From contig OY282353.1 of assembly GCA_958295465.1 (NCBI GenBank), forward strand, positions 2,285,001 through 2,349,000: DNA of 64,000 bases, in the 5' to 3' direction. This stretch comes from an uncultured Gammaproteobacteria bacterium. Lineage in GTDB: Bacteria > Pseudomonadota > Gammaproteobacteria > HK1. A model generated the notes under the pieces. That model was not told where the DNA came from and did no database searches. It saw only the letters and a program-made list of their open reading frames with translations. Below are positions 36,501 to 44,211 of the stretch, one piece after another (within the stretch, counting starts at the first letter, position 1; each line of letters opens with the position of its first letter). Made by a program: the position numbers and the translations under genes.

Positions 36501-36606
36501 TTCCCAGGACGGTAAGTTGCTGGATGAACTCATCTTCGACACGGAGGCGGCGATGCTTTCATTGAAGCCGAACGAGCGGCCCTACGTTCTTCGCCCGCGC
36601 CCTTGA
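33496..36606 (+). CDS. GT-C glycosyltransferase fused to PC-DT module and deacetylase-like domain (1036 residues)
   Basis: Intact counterpart of the gene at 27051. Residues 15-400 form about 10 helices of a GT39/ArnT-like core; LDSGDAFNYLSAAESLAAGE is the first periplasmic loop with acidic residues, and QGIDSRYLTPVYVPLLFVAA resembles the later helices of the family. A periplasmic region follows; residues about 560-655 are the PC-DT module (KEPCARVDTEAMFFLHL, QYGFDNLDFDFDERG, GKCLAKVPLPEYGI). Residues about 680-930 are NodB-like (ITNDDWPTP, GHGHNHIDHDELS, PVAYAYPRSAG). A beta-rich C-terminus (ITVEVVEGSTGTEGIEITL) ends it. The Ig-like domain of the paralog is absent. The fusion suggests transfer and trimming or deacetylation of a surface sugar by one periplasm-facing enzyme. 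Confidence 0.85.
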   Translation: MMKMWTTRSNGRFGMRGTLCLPALIVLVAALGAAHILLRTSTYGAALDSGDAFNYLSAAESLAAGEGLLSPGGGQMVLFAPFFSMALAFLSLFGIEPVDGGRFLNATAFGLLILVSGLWLSRRLKSPPIALGVAVVVMASLPLAHAASTFKSEPLFILFTLLALMPLESFLHRRSGTPALVLSAVFAALAAVTRYMGAALILSGVLMLLSRRNVPVRQRLKHALAFGAISSLPLAAAMARNQLASGTLFGVRTEAVGQAPSGQSLFDSLGQIVEVFHEWAGPLSPIYWQLQHSSWLIAGLFLLLAALFLITPRPGRASSVFSVFTLAYLAIIAAVAPLTVRQGIDSRYLTPVYVPLLFVAAFWLDGLLSSKPSGRMSMGRWALVALALVGGSWHIGVSVQQNLRLTAEALESGYIGKSLNTAYWEDSELVAYVRANPVSGRYYSNDPNVLRWNAGVPGTLVTWVPPWYGRNIYDCQGWFERVIRKSRQYGEPEEYVVWVGQGEGSRIVCGLWQMESPLPLEPVAELADGTIFRVNAAFDSAGARQSAYEQLVSDYEALVSGEPAIRSDFNIYLHEDTLTYFKEPCARVDTEAMFFLHLIPANVADLPDHRKQYGFDNLDFDFDERGVIFDGKCLAKVPLPEYGISEIGTGQFVPGQGQVWKEEFTPPAAPLNASVAKWLDNHAAAISITNDDWPTPGREPDIDRYVMEQGLVMGYEMVTGNTFYGDRIFSGPDDERIVYLMSELVPKGFGYFGHGHNHIDHDELSYEEALESFQANYDTMKDWGMKPVAYAYPRSAGLEEETQRALEASGFLSGRLQTTHPVASYNLPVRIARYFRNLVRGSASPVGLYNLPGSQLAPDNWFGLRALEMQSIEFQGCEGCINDNDELVPILDEALAQTAWVILTYHAIGKPEWWGWYDWGEFRKDVQSIAARDFWTAPMNDITLYVRERENAVITVEVVEGSTGTEGIEITLSDGLDNGRFNQPLTILFDQPTDWVGRPFTVSQDGKLLDELIFDTEAAMLSLKPNERPYVLRPRP
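35242..36279 (+). repeat. Long near-identical direct repeat, copy 2
   Basis: Counterpart of 29460-30421. The two copies share long exact blocks across the PC-DT and deacetylase-like segments. This one retains the TGG codon at the amber position and carries an additional ~85 bp (about 35960-36045) with a partial internal repeat of TACAACCTCCCGG/TACAATCTCCCGG. Confidence 0.9.
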
Positions 36607-36689
36607 CCGGACCGGCGCCCCAACAAGGCTGTTGGGTCACACCGCTGCGTCCGGGAACGTGGCATCGGGCATGAACCCGCGCTAAACCT

Positions 36690-37165
36690 GGGATAAAGAC
36701 GGCACCCCTTCTTATGTTCCATACAATCGCTTTCCGATTGGCGGCTATGCACTCATCAAACTGACCATCCTGCCATTCGGGAACGACTTTTCGGCACAAA
36801 TCCATGCCGCTCGCGTGGTGTTTCTGCTCTTTTTCGCCGGTAGCGCGGTGCTGGCCTGCCTGTCCCTCTGCCGGCTGACCACCGACCGCTGGATTGCCCT
36901 GATTGCGTCTCTGCTGGCGTTCTCATCGTACTATTTGCTGTATTACAACGACATGATCGCTACCGAAAATGGGCTCTCCCTTTTCGGCGTGCTGCTGACC
37001 TTCCACGGCATGGTTCTTTTTGCCCAGGAGGGCCGCTTCCGGCAGTTGCTCGTCAAGGCGTGCGCGGCGCTGCTGTTGGGCTGGCACGTCTATGCGCTAC
37101 TGCTGCCGTTTATTGTCTTGGGTATGGCGAGCGAATTGAACCGGGCGCGTCGGACGACGGCCGGC
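36690..37165 (+). pseudogene. Internal fragment of a polytopic membrane protein (GT-C-like)
   Basis: An open frame reads GTPSYVPYNRFPIGGYALIK, then several hydrophobic helices (VVFLLFFAGSAVLACLSLCR, ACAALLLGWHVYALLLPFIV) to GMASELNRARR, with no start codon at its left end and a switch to unrelated sequence at about 37166. Layout and the YNDMIATENG loop suggest a membrane glycosyltransferase of the GT-C type. Both ends are truncated. The preceding 36607-36690 is short and featureless. Confidence 0.7.
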
Positions 37166-37169
37166 GTCT

Positions 37170-37290
37170 CCCTGCCCCACGTCGTAGTGATCGGCGGCGG
37201 CTTCTGCGGACTTTGCCGCGGCCGAGCGCCCTGCCCGCGCGGACGAGGAACTCCGCTTTTCCAGATTGGGCCTTCGCCGGGGGTGTACTA
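37170..37290 (+). pseudogene. Possible NADH dehydrogenase (NDH-2) N-terminal scrap
   Basis: SLPHVVVIGGGFCGL resembles the FAD-binding start LPHVVVIGGGFGGL of type II NADH dehydrogenases. The next bases need a frameshift to continue (AAAERPARADEE-like). Only about 15 residues match, so the identification is tentative. It lies between the membrane-protein fragment and the truncated end of the minus-strand gene, showing several breakpoints within 150 bp. Confidence 0.35.
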
Positions 37291-37297
37291 CCCGGTT

Positions 37298-38449
37298 CTA
37301 CAGAAAGAAAAGTGCCCGCGTATCCAGCGCGCTGCACGGCGACTTGACGTAGGCCAACTCGTTCTCGATGAGAGAGACGTCAAAACCGGAGCGGACGACC
37401 GGCTCGCCTGCCGTGATCGGCCGGTATGCCTCCTCAATGGCGGCAGTCGCTGCCATGGCGTTGAAATACTGAAAAAAACATAACCCGATACTACCTGCAA
37501 TCACCAGAGAGCAGGTCATCAGCCAGAATGGAATCCGCCTGCCCCGCAGTTTCAGGCCGGTGAACGGCACCCGTGAGATTGCCGCGAACCGTCCCTGAGC
37601 CAGCATGAGTTCCAAAGAATAGAAAAGGCAGCCGATGCCGAACAGATACTCGCGCATCTCGAACAGGCTTTCACGCAGGACATGCGGGCTTCCGATGCTG
37701 ACGTTACCATGGTAGTTCACGTATGTGAGAGCCAAAATGAGCGCCAGAGTAGCAGCGGAAGCAATGACCAATTCGATTTGCCTTGAAAACAAGGCGAAGA
37801 TGAGAAAGAGCAGTAGCAACCCATCATCCCCCTCAACCACAATAAATCCGAAGGTTCTTCTGATACTCATTACGTATTCTCTGAGGTTCGCTCCTGAGAG
37901 TTCTTTGAGGTTCGTCCCAGATTCATAGGAAAGTATTAGCAGAAAGCCCAACATCAGCAGGATTGACGGCAGCGGAATCCCGAAAAACCTGTCTTTCCGG
38001 CAAAAGAAAGCCGCACTGGTTGCCATGCACAGGATCAGCGTGCCATTCAAGTAGATAATGTCAAACATTCCATTGGCGATATTGTGGACAGTGAATTCTT
38101 TCTGCTGATTCAAGTGCATCAGGAAATCGGGCGTCGCAAACCCGAAGATGCGCTGCCCCCAACTGATTTCTTCGCCGGCGGCAAACACCATCGCCATAGC
38201 GCCGAGAATATAGACGCAGCGCCGGAAGAAGCTCCGTTCCACCAGGGCCGTGACGAACAGCAAGAGGCCCGCCAGGAGAAACCAGACCGCGGTGAGATTC
38301 TCCACCCAGTCGTCTTCCCTGGTCAGCGCCTGGAATGTCGTCGGGTCGGCAACAAGGAGAGAGCTGAAGAAAAATATGTTCAGACACAGACAGAGGTAAC
38401 CAAAGACAGAAACCTTGCTGTCGAGAACCTTTTCGGGGAAGGGGTTCAT
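37298..38449 (-). CDS. Polytopic membrane protein ending in a truncated PC-DT module
   Basis: 383 residues, about nine membrane helices, with AAGGAG before ATG 38449. The segment AAGEEISWGQRIFGFATPDF and VHNIANGMFDIIYLNGTL follow a pattern I have seen in uncharacterised membrane proteins; no enzymatic function is known to me. After the last helix the protein reads GFDVSLIENELAYVKSPCSA then LDTRALFFL and stops, exactly the beginning of the PC-DT module cut after its FFL. The stop therefore arose from a breakpoint and the protein has lost its periplasmic end. Base composition is lower in GC than the window average, suggesting transfer. Confidence 0.8.
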   Translation of the reverse strand: MNPFPEKVLDSKVSVFGYLCLCLNIFFFSSLLVADPTTFQALTREDDWVENLTAVWFLLAGLLLFVTALVERSFFRRCVYILGAMAMVFAAGEEISWGQRIFGFATPDFLMHLNQQKEFTVHNIANGMFDIIYLNGTLILCMATSAAFFCRKDRFFGIPLPSILLMLGFLLILSYESGTNLKELSGANLREYVMSIRRTFGFIVVEGDDGLLLLFLIFALFSRQIELVIASAATLALILALTYVNYHGNVSIGSPHVLRESLFEMREYLFGIGCLFYSLELMLAQGRFAAISRVPFTGLKLRGRRIPFWLMTCSLVIAGSIGLCFFQYFNAMAATAAIEEAYRPITAGEPVVRSGFDVSLIENELAYVKSPCSALDTRALFFL

Positions 38450-38589
38450 ACACGCTCCTTACGGTTTCTGCCGTGGACGGCAGCTCTCCCTCAATATCGA
38501 GATTGTGAAGGTGGAAGAATCAGGGCAATGACGCTGTAGTAGATCGTATTGGCCCAAGCCGCGCCCTCCGCGTACTGGATCCCTGCCAT

Positions 38590-39438
38590 CTACGGCCGCC
38601 GGTAAATCGCATATACGGAAATCGCAAGGTAGTCGCGCAACAAAGGCACGCGCAACAACAGGTTGGAAAGTCGCCAGAGCGCAGGCCAGCGTTTCAACTG
38701 CGGGTTCACAATCAACCGTTCCGTTCTCCACCCTGTTTCTTCGACGTAACGAAGAAACTCCGAAAACTTCATTTTGTTCAGTCCTTCCCGCGTGTCTTCG
38801 AACGACTCGGCCTCATCCGCTACAGGTCGCCAGAACTCGCGCCTGAGACGCATAAGCGCGTCTTCCGAAAACAGGACTCCTGTCCACGGTATGCGGAATC
38901 TGAAGAATCGGTTCAGGTGGCCCCCCATCGGTGAATGAAACAGCGGGCCAAACGCCAGAATTATCACGCCCCCCACGACGCTTGACTTGAGGACGCCGTC
39001 CATACGGCGAAGGTGATCGCCAGGGCGTTCCACGTGCTCAAGCATCTCGTGGGAAAGTACGATGTCATACTCCCTCTCGTTCGGTAGATCATGAACATTC
39101 ATGCACTCGAACGTGACTTTGTCCTGCAATTGCGCCTTCCTGGCACAGCGCTTTGCGATTTCGATGTAATACGGGTCCTTATCAATACCCGTCACGTGCC
39201 CGCACCCGTACTGCGCCAGCACCAGGGACATCTCTCCCATGCCGCACCCGACCTCCAAGTAACGCATGGACGGATCAATGGGAATTTCGTTGCCCAGGCG
39301 GCGGTTCCATTTTTCGAAACGAGCCTTCGCGGATTCGATGCCGAGATCACGCTCAAGCTGACGAAGCTCCTCCGCTTCGGGGTGCCTGCCATGCACGAAT
39401 GGCCGAAGCAGCCAGTAATCGATCGTCTTACCAAACAT
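38590..39438 (-). CDS. Class I SAM-dependent methyltransferase
   Basis: 282 residues from ATG 39438 with GGGAG upstream. SAM-binding motif I is MRYLEVGCGMGEMSLVLAQY near 60-78; GIDKDPYYIEIAKRC is motif II; DIVLSHEMLEHVERPGDHLR is the post-II region typical of Methyltransf_11/23 proteins. The C-terminal half is hydrophobic and basic (LSNLLLRVPLLRDYLAISVY), suggesting contact with a membrane or lipid-linked substrate. In this context O-methylation of a sugar is likely. It is in the minus-strand gene set of the island, 140 bp upstream of the membrane protein. Confidence 0.85.
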   Translation of the reverse strand: MFGKTIDYWLLRPFVHGRHPEAEELRQLERDLGIESAKARFEKWNRRLGNEIPIDPSMRYLEVGCGMGEMSLVLAQYGCGHVTGIDKDPYYIEIAKRCARKAQLQDKVTFECMNVHDLPNEREYDIVLSHEMLEHVERPGDHLRRMDGVLKSSVVGGVIILAFGPLFHSPMGGHLNRFFRFRIPWTGVLFSEDALMRLRREFWRPVADEAESFEDTREGLNKMKFSEFLRYVEETGWRTERLIVNPQLKRWPALWRLSNLLLRVPLLRDYLAISVYAIYRRP

Positions 39439-39561
39439 CTGGCTCCCATCCCGCGAGACAGCCCCTGTTCCTTGCGCATGGTAGCACCCTCAGACTGGTG
39501 CGCCACTTCTTCTGCAACACGCGCCGGTCCGAGGCGGAAGCAACCGAGCAAGCACCGTTGC

Positions 39562-40653
39562 CTATTGGCGGGCCAAGCCCCGCAGCTCCTTAGCCAACCG
39601 GTCGAAATGGCGCCCGCTGCGGAAGAACTCGCCGCGCTGCCTGGCCCCGGCGCAAAGCCGTCGGTACAGAGCCGGATCGTCAATCAGCCGCTCGATCGCC
39701 GCCTTCAACTCCGGGACGGAGCGAGGCGCCACCAGCAACCCGCTCTTTTCGTGTTCCACCTGCTCGGGGACGCCGCCTATCGAGGTGGCTACGACCGGCA
39801 CGCCGCACTGGAAGGCTTCTATGACGACCCCCGGAGTGCCCTCGCTTCCCATGTAGCTGAGGAACAGCAGCAGGTCATGTTCGGCGAAGATGCGGGGCGC
39901 CTCCTCCGGCTCCAGCACCCCGCCGTATGTCGCCCTGGGGTGGCTGTCGAACAGGGAAAAGTCGGTGTTGGGCATACGGGGTCCGAACACCCGGAGATGG
40001 CAGTCCTGGGGCAGGGAACGGCAGGCCTCCAGCGCCTCGGCCAACCCCTTTTCCTTCCTGAGTTGGCCCATGAACAGCAGTCTGCGGACATGATCCCGGT
40101 CTTGCCCGGTTTCCGCGGGGACGAGGTCCCTGGTGTTGGCCAGCCAGCGGAAGTTGTCCCGGCGGCTGAACGCCCGGAGCGTTCGCCTTTCCTCATACAC
40201 CAGCGAGGCCCGGAGACACGTCCGGTCCATCAGCCAGCGGCGAGCCGGCCCATAACGATGGTAGGTGAAGTAGAGGCTGTCCCCGAAGAAGCGCAGCGCC
40301 AGGGGGCGGCGCAACACCCGGCACAGGGCCCAGATGATGGACGACGCCGACAGCGCGGAATAGGCCGACATGTGAAGGAACACCAGGTCGGAGCGCCGGG
40401 CCCTCCACAGGATTGTCCGGACCACCCGCACAAAGGTGAGAAGCTCGTAACCCAGAATCTTCCAAAGAGGCAGATTGGGCCTCGGCCTGGCCGTGTTGAC
40501 GACGTCGAGATCGAAGCCTCGCAGGTCCAGCTCTCGGACCGCTTCGGCAAACGTCACCCTGGCCCCGCCGATGGGTTCTCCAAGGGACGCCGATTTGGCG
40601 GGCAGCGGTCCCAGGAGCAGCAGCTTTACCCTTTTCGCCCCTTCCAGGCTCAA
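39562..40653 (-). CDS. Glycosyltransferase family 4 protein (paralog of 22465-23673)
   Basis: 363 residues from TTG 40653, which follows GGAGGAAGGCGG and overlaps the stop of the upstream gene (TTGA). N-terminal GT-B domain: KLLLLGPLPAKSASLGEPIG. C-terminal domain: LLFMGQLRKEKGLAEALEAC, CHLRVFGPRMPNTDFSLFDS, SEGTPGVVIEAFQCGVPVVA with the donor-binding acidic residue. Clear paralogy to the GT4 at the other end of the island. It is cytosolic and probably adds a sugar to a lipid-linked intermediate. Confidence 0.88.
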   Translation of the reverse strand: MSLEGAKRVKLLLLGPLPAKSASLGEPIGGARVTFAEAVRELDLRGFDLDVVNTARPRPNLPLWKILGYELLTFVRVVRTILWRARRSDLVFLHMSAYSALSASSIIWALCRVLRRPLALRFFGDSLYFTYHRYGPARRWLMDRTCLRASLVYEERRTLRAFSRRDNFRWLANTRDLVPAETGQDRDHVRRLLFMGQLRKEKGLAEALEACRSLPQDCHLRVFGPRMPNTDFSLFDSHPRATYGGVLEPEEAPRIFAEHDLLLFLSYMGSEGTPGVVIEAFQCGVPVVATSIGGVPEQVEHEKSGLLVAPRSVPELKAAIERLIDDPALYRRLCAGARQRGEFFRSGRHFDRLAKELRGLARQ

Positions 40654-41597
40654 CCGCCTTCCTCCAGGCTCTGGCCCCTTGTTCTGCGCGCCCTCGTGCG
40701 TCCGTCCAGGAATTCGAGGCCGCCCGCGTAATTGACCGTGTGCGTACCCCGGTTGCCGGGCAGCCCGGAGCCGTTGATGCGTCCGATGGAGGTTTCGGCA
40801 TAGACGCGCTCGTTCAGCGCATCGACCCGGTTGAGGACCACCGCGCGTCCGTAGCCTCCGCCGCAATCCTGCCCCGGGCGAATCAGGTGGCCGTCCCGGA
40901 AAAACAGCCGGCCCGCCGGCCGGGCCCGGCGGCGGTCGGACACCACCGGATTGGTCGGGTGGGGCCGCCACGCGCCGTCCAGGGCATCGGCCACATAGAT
41001 GTGCAGTTCGTCATTGGCCCGCGCCCTCGCCTCGCTCACCGTGCCGAACAGCCATAGCTTCCCGTCCTGCCGGTGCAGGGTCGGGTCGCTCATGCTCACG
41101 CCGTCCAGCAGCGTCCGTTCCCGGCTCCAATCGCCGGGGAAGCGACGGCAGCGCCACAGGTCAACCCGATGCTCGTCCCAAGTGTCGGGAATCAGGTAAA
41201 GCCGGCCTCGATGCTCGAAAACAAACGGGTAGGAGAGATGCCAGGGACATTCCAACGCGGTGGCGACTTCGCCCAGGTCGCCGTCGGCGGACACCGGCGC
41301 GCACGCGATGGCGGCCTTCTTCGACGCGAAAGAGTAATCTTCGAAGAATACCCAAATCTTGCCGTCGACAACGATGGGAACGGGGTCGGCCCAGAAACGG
41401 CCAGGCGGAGCATGATGCACTTTGAACCGCGCCGCGGGCGCCCGGCCGGTCATTCCCGAATCGGCCACGGGCCGGCCGGTGTTCACGGCCAGGAACCACT
41501 GCTCGTCGCCGAAAAGGCGCCGGTACACTTTCTTGGCCAGATGGGGTGAACAGCGGGTCAGAAAACGCACAATGTCCATGCAGGGATTATTGTCCAC
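40650..41597 (-). CDS. Five-bladed beta-propeller protein (GH43-like / GIPC-transferase N-terminal-like)
   Basis: 315 residues from GTG 41597 (ATG 41579 is an alternative). Repeated blades ADPVPIVVDGKIWVFFEDYS, YPFVFEHRGRLYLIPDTWDE, MSDPTLHRQDGKLWLFGTVS and VVSDRRRARPAGRLFFRDGH match the propeller found in front of or beside formyltransferases and in glucosamine inositolphosphorylceramide transferases. No catalytic transferase domain is attached. It overlaps the GT4 gene by four bases, so the two are coupled and probably act on the same sugar substrate. Confidence 0.75.
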   Translation of the reverse strand: MDNNPCMDIVRFLTRCSPHLAKKVYRRLFGDEQWFLAVNTGRPVADSGMTGRAPAARFKVHHAPPGRFWADPVPIVVDGKIWVFFEDYSFASKKAAIACAPVSADGDLGEVATALECPWHLSYPFVFEHRGRLYLIPDTWDEHRVDLWRCRRFPGDWSRERTLLDGVSMSDPTLHRQDGKLWLFGTVSEARARANDELHIYVADALDGAWRPHPTNPVVSDRRRARPAGRLFFRDGHLIRPGQDCGGGYGRAVVLNRVDALNERVYAETSIGRINGSGLPGNRGTHTVNYAGGLEFLDGRTRARRTRGQSLEEGG

Positions 41598-41685
41598 ACA
41601 GGGCGCGCAAATCCCGCGCCACTTCGTCGTACCACGGCACGCTACGGAAGACCTCGCCTTGCTCCCTCTTCCGGCACTGCCGGGG

Positions 41686-43272
41686 CTAACGCCTGGAGAC
41701 GGCCAGTTTCAGTCCATTCAAATACCACGCCGTGCGGGTGAGGAGGAACCGCCGTGCCATCTGCTTCGTGCGATGGAAGTCGCGCTGGCGCAGCATCAGG
41801 GCTGCCCGGCGCCACCGGCCGCGACGGTTTTTGCGCCCGACAACCGAGACCGCCTCCCGGACCAGTTCCTTGAAACGTTCCGGCGGGATAAAGGCGGTGA
41901 AGCAATTCTCCGGGCTCTGATGGTTGTAAATCGTGATGTCGAAGTCGTCGTCCACCACCCCGAGCTCCTTGCACACCTGGAACAGTTCGGAGCCCGGATA
42001 AGGAGTGAAGATGCTCAGCATGATGTTGTCGGCGTTGATCTTCTCGATGGCCGCCAGAGTGTCTCGTAGCGTCTCTTCCGTTTCCTCCGGGAAGCCAACC
42101 ATGAAGAAGGCGCCGACCTCGATACCCTTCCGCCGGCAGAGGTCCACCGCCGGATGCGCCTTCTCGATGGTGTGGCCCTTCTTCACGCTGCGCAGTATCC
42201 GGTTGTTGCCGGACTCGACACCGATGTTGACCCGCACGCAGCCGGCGCGGCGCATCCATTCGATCGACCGCTCCTTGACGACGCCGACGGTTATCTCGCA
42301 GCCCCATTTGAGTCCGGGACACTCGGTTTCGATCAGACTGCACAGCTCCTCGATGTAACGCGGGTGGATTCCGAAGGTGTCATCGTCGAAGTAGACGTAC
42401 CGGACGCCCCGCTCCATCAGTAGCTTGAGCTCCGCGACCACGTTTTCCGGTGAGCGCCAGCGGGTCGTTCGCGTCCAGATGGCTTTGGACTCGCAGAACG
42501 TGCAAGCGTAAGGGCAGCCACGAGCCGAGAAGACGTATGCGAAGGCTTCGGCCGGATAGCTCGCGTAGTCCCGAAGAATTCGCGGCGCGGCTTCCGCCGG
42601 AAACGGCAGCTCGTCGAGGTCGGGCATGTTGGTGCGCGGCGGCGTGAACACCTTGCGGCCGTCCTGACGGTAGGCCAGCCCCGCCACCCCACTCAGCGGC
42701 GCACCGTTTTCCCGGGCCTTGAGCAGCTCGACCAGCGTCATCTCCCCTTCGCCCAACACCGCCACGTCGATATCCGGGCAATCCAGCGCGGCCCGCGTGG
42801 ACAAGGTGGCATGGGGGCCGCCAAGGACGACCAGCGTGCCTGGATCATGCTCCTTGGCGATTCGCGCAACCCTCATCGCGGACGGGAAGTTCTGGGTCTT
42901 GGAACTGATGCCGACGACGCCCGGACCGAACTCCGTGATGGCCGACCGTATTTCTGCCCAGACAGGCGCCGCCGGGTCTTCCAGCGTCCGCAGGTAACGG
43001 GCCATCCCTTCCCTGATGCGGGTTACGTTGTCCAGGGAGATAGCTTTCCTGTTCGGGTTGAAATCGGCGTTGCAGGCTTGTACCTCCCAATCCGTCCACT
43101 TCAAGACCGCCCCCGAGAGGTAGCCGAGCGCCAGAGGGAACTTCACCAGCGAGGCATCGTCGTGGTAGAGGCGCTTGAAAGGTGGATCGATGATCATGAT
43201 CCGCTTGCGGGGAGGGGCAGGGAATGCTCCGGATTGCCGCATTTCCGTAATCTTCCGTATCGAACAGGTCAT
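41686..43272 (-). CDS. B12-binding radical SAM protein
   Basis: 528 residues. N-terminal cobalamin-binding domain (residues ~25-190: MIIDPPFKRLYHDD, GVVGISSKTQNFPSAM, LVVLGGPHATLSTRA; the B12 His ligand motif is not obvious). Radical SAM core with CPYACTFC after YVFSARG near residue 250, then YVYFDDDTFGIHPRYIEELC, RVNIGVESGNNRILRSVKKG and the GFPEETEETLRDTL region. The C-terminus is basic with RRFLLTRTAWYLNGLKL. Such enzymes methylate unreactive carbons or rearrange sugars, lipids and peptides. Located between a methyltransferase and the propeller protein, it may modify the island's glycan. Confidence 0.88.
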   Translation of the reverse strand: MTCSIRKITEMRQSGAFPAPPRKRIMIIDPPFKRLYHDDASLVKFPLALGYLSGAVLKWTDWEVQACNADFNPNRKAISLDNVTRIREGMARYLRTLEDPAAPVWAEIRSAITEFGPGVVGISSKTQNFPSAMRVARIAKEHDPGTLVVLGGPHATLSTRAALDCPDIDVAVLGEGEMTLVELLKARENGAPLSGVAGLAYRQDGRKVFTPPRTNMPDLDELPFPAEAAPRILRDYASYPAEAFAYVFSARGCPYACTFCESKAIWTRTTRWRSPENVVAELKLLMERGVRYVYFDDDTFGIHPRYIEELCSLIETECPGLKWGCEITVGVVKERSIEWMRRAGCVRVNIGVESGNNRILRSVKKGHTIEKAHPAVDLCRRKGIEVGAFFMVGFPEETEETLRDTLAAIEKINADNIMLSIFTPYPGSELFQVCKELGVVDDDFDITIYNHQSPENCFTAFIPPERFKELVREAVSVVGRKNRRGRWRRAALMLRQRDFHRTKQMARRFLLTRTAWYLNGLKLAVSRR

Positions 43273-43302
43273 GTCATATCTTCCGGAGCGATCTGCCGTC
43301 GG

Positions 43303-44211
43303 TTATTCCTTCGCCAGGAGGGCCAGACTGGTGAGGTTCGACCCGCCGGGCTTCGCCGGCCAGGGCAGCGTGCCCAGGGGCAAGGCGGCCAGGCGGGCGC
43401 CTTGCCGGCGCAGACGGCGCACGGCGAGGCAGGAGTCGGAGTTGACGCGCTCAGCCGTCCCCAAGGGTTTCCTGCCCGGAAAGTAGGAATGAATCAACAG
43501 TTGTCCGCCCGGGCGCAGCGCCCTGATTGCCAGCACGATGTCCCGGTAGGCGACGTCCGCGGCGGGGGCGTGGTCCAGGAGGATGAAATCGAACTCCGCT
43601 TCGCGCCCGTTCAGATAGTCCGTGGACCGGGCGATGGAGAACTCGACCATGTCGGCACAATCCAGCCGGGCCAGCATCTCCCGGGGCGGAGTGGAGATGC
43701 GGTATCGTTTCGCCTCGGCGGTGGCAGGATTGTTGACGTCGAACAAATCCACGGTGACCAGACGGGGCGGGTGGCCCGCATTCCGGTACTCCCGCATCGC
43801 CATGGCGGCGTATAAGGTGGATGCGCCGCGGTTGGTGCCGATTTCCAGAACGGAGCGCGGTTGCAAACGGCGAATCAGGTGGTAGATCGCCCGGCAGCTT
43901 TCGGGATCGGTGGCGTGAGTCCACGGCACATATTCGAAGATTTCATCGATCGAGGTTTTCGCCTTTTCCCAGCCATCGGCCATGCCGTCGCCGCACAGCA
44001 TATCCGGGAATGAAATCTCCGCCGCCCTGGGAAGCGGGGCAACGTCCACCGCCATCACCGGCGCCCGGTCGAGCCGCCGGGTATGGACCACCCGGCGGAG
44101 CGCACCATGCACCCGCGCCGGGAGGATGTTGCGGACCAGCCTTTTCAATATTCTCATATCGACGCGGGGAGTCACCGCCGGGTTGACGGTTGCTTCCTTG
44201 AGAGTAGTCAC
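43303..44211 (-). CDS. Class I SAM methyltransferase (Methyltransf_24/CmcI-like)
   Basis: 302 residues from GTG 44211 (AGGAAG upstream). RSVLEIGTNRGASTLYAAMA around residue 120 is motif I of the Methyltransf_24 type; RLVTVDLFDVNNPATAE is motif II; EAEFDFILLDHAPAADVAYR and ALRPGGQLLIHSYFPGRKPL follow. The family includes sugar O-methyltransferases and cephalosporin hydroxylase-like proteins. It is the most upstream gene of the minus-strand set and precedes the radical SAM gene by 30 bp. Confidence 0.82.
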   Translation of the reverse strand: MTTLKEATVNPAVTPRVDMRILKRLVRNILPARVHGALRRVVHTRRLDRAPVMAVDVAPLPRAAEISFPDMLCGDGMADGWEKAKTSIDEIFEYVPWTHATDPESCRAIYHLIRRLQPRSVLEIGTNRGASTLYAAMAMREYRNAGHPPRLVTVDLFDVNNPATAEAKRYRISTPPREMLARLDCADMVEFSIARSTDYLNGREAEFDFILLDHAPAADVAYRDIVLAIRALRPGGQLLIHSYFPGRKPLGTAERVNSDSCLAVRRLRRQGARLAALPLGTLPWPAKPGGSNLTSLALLAKE

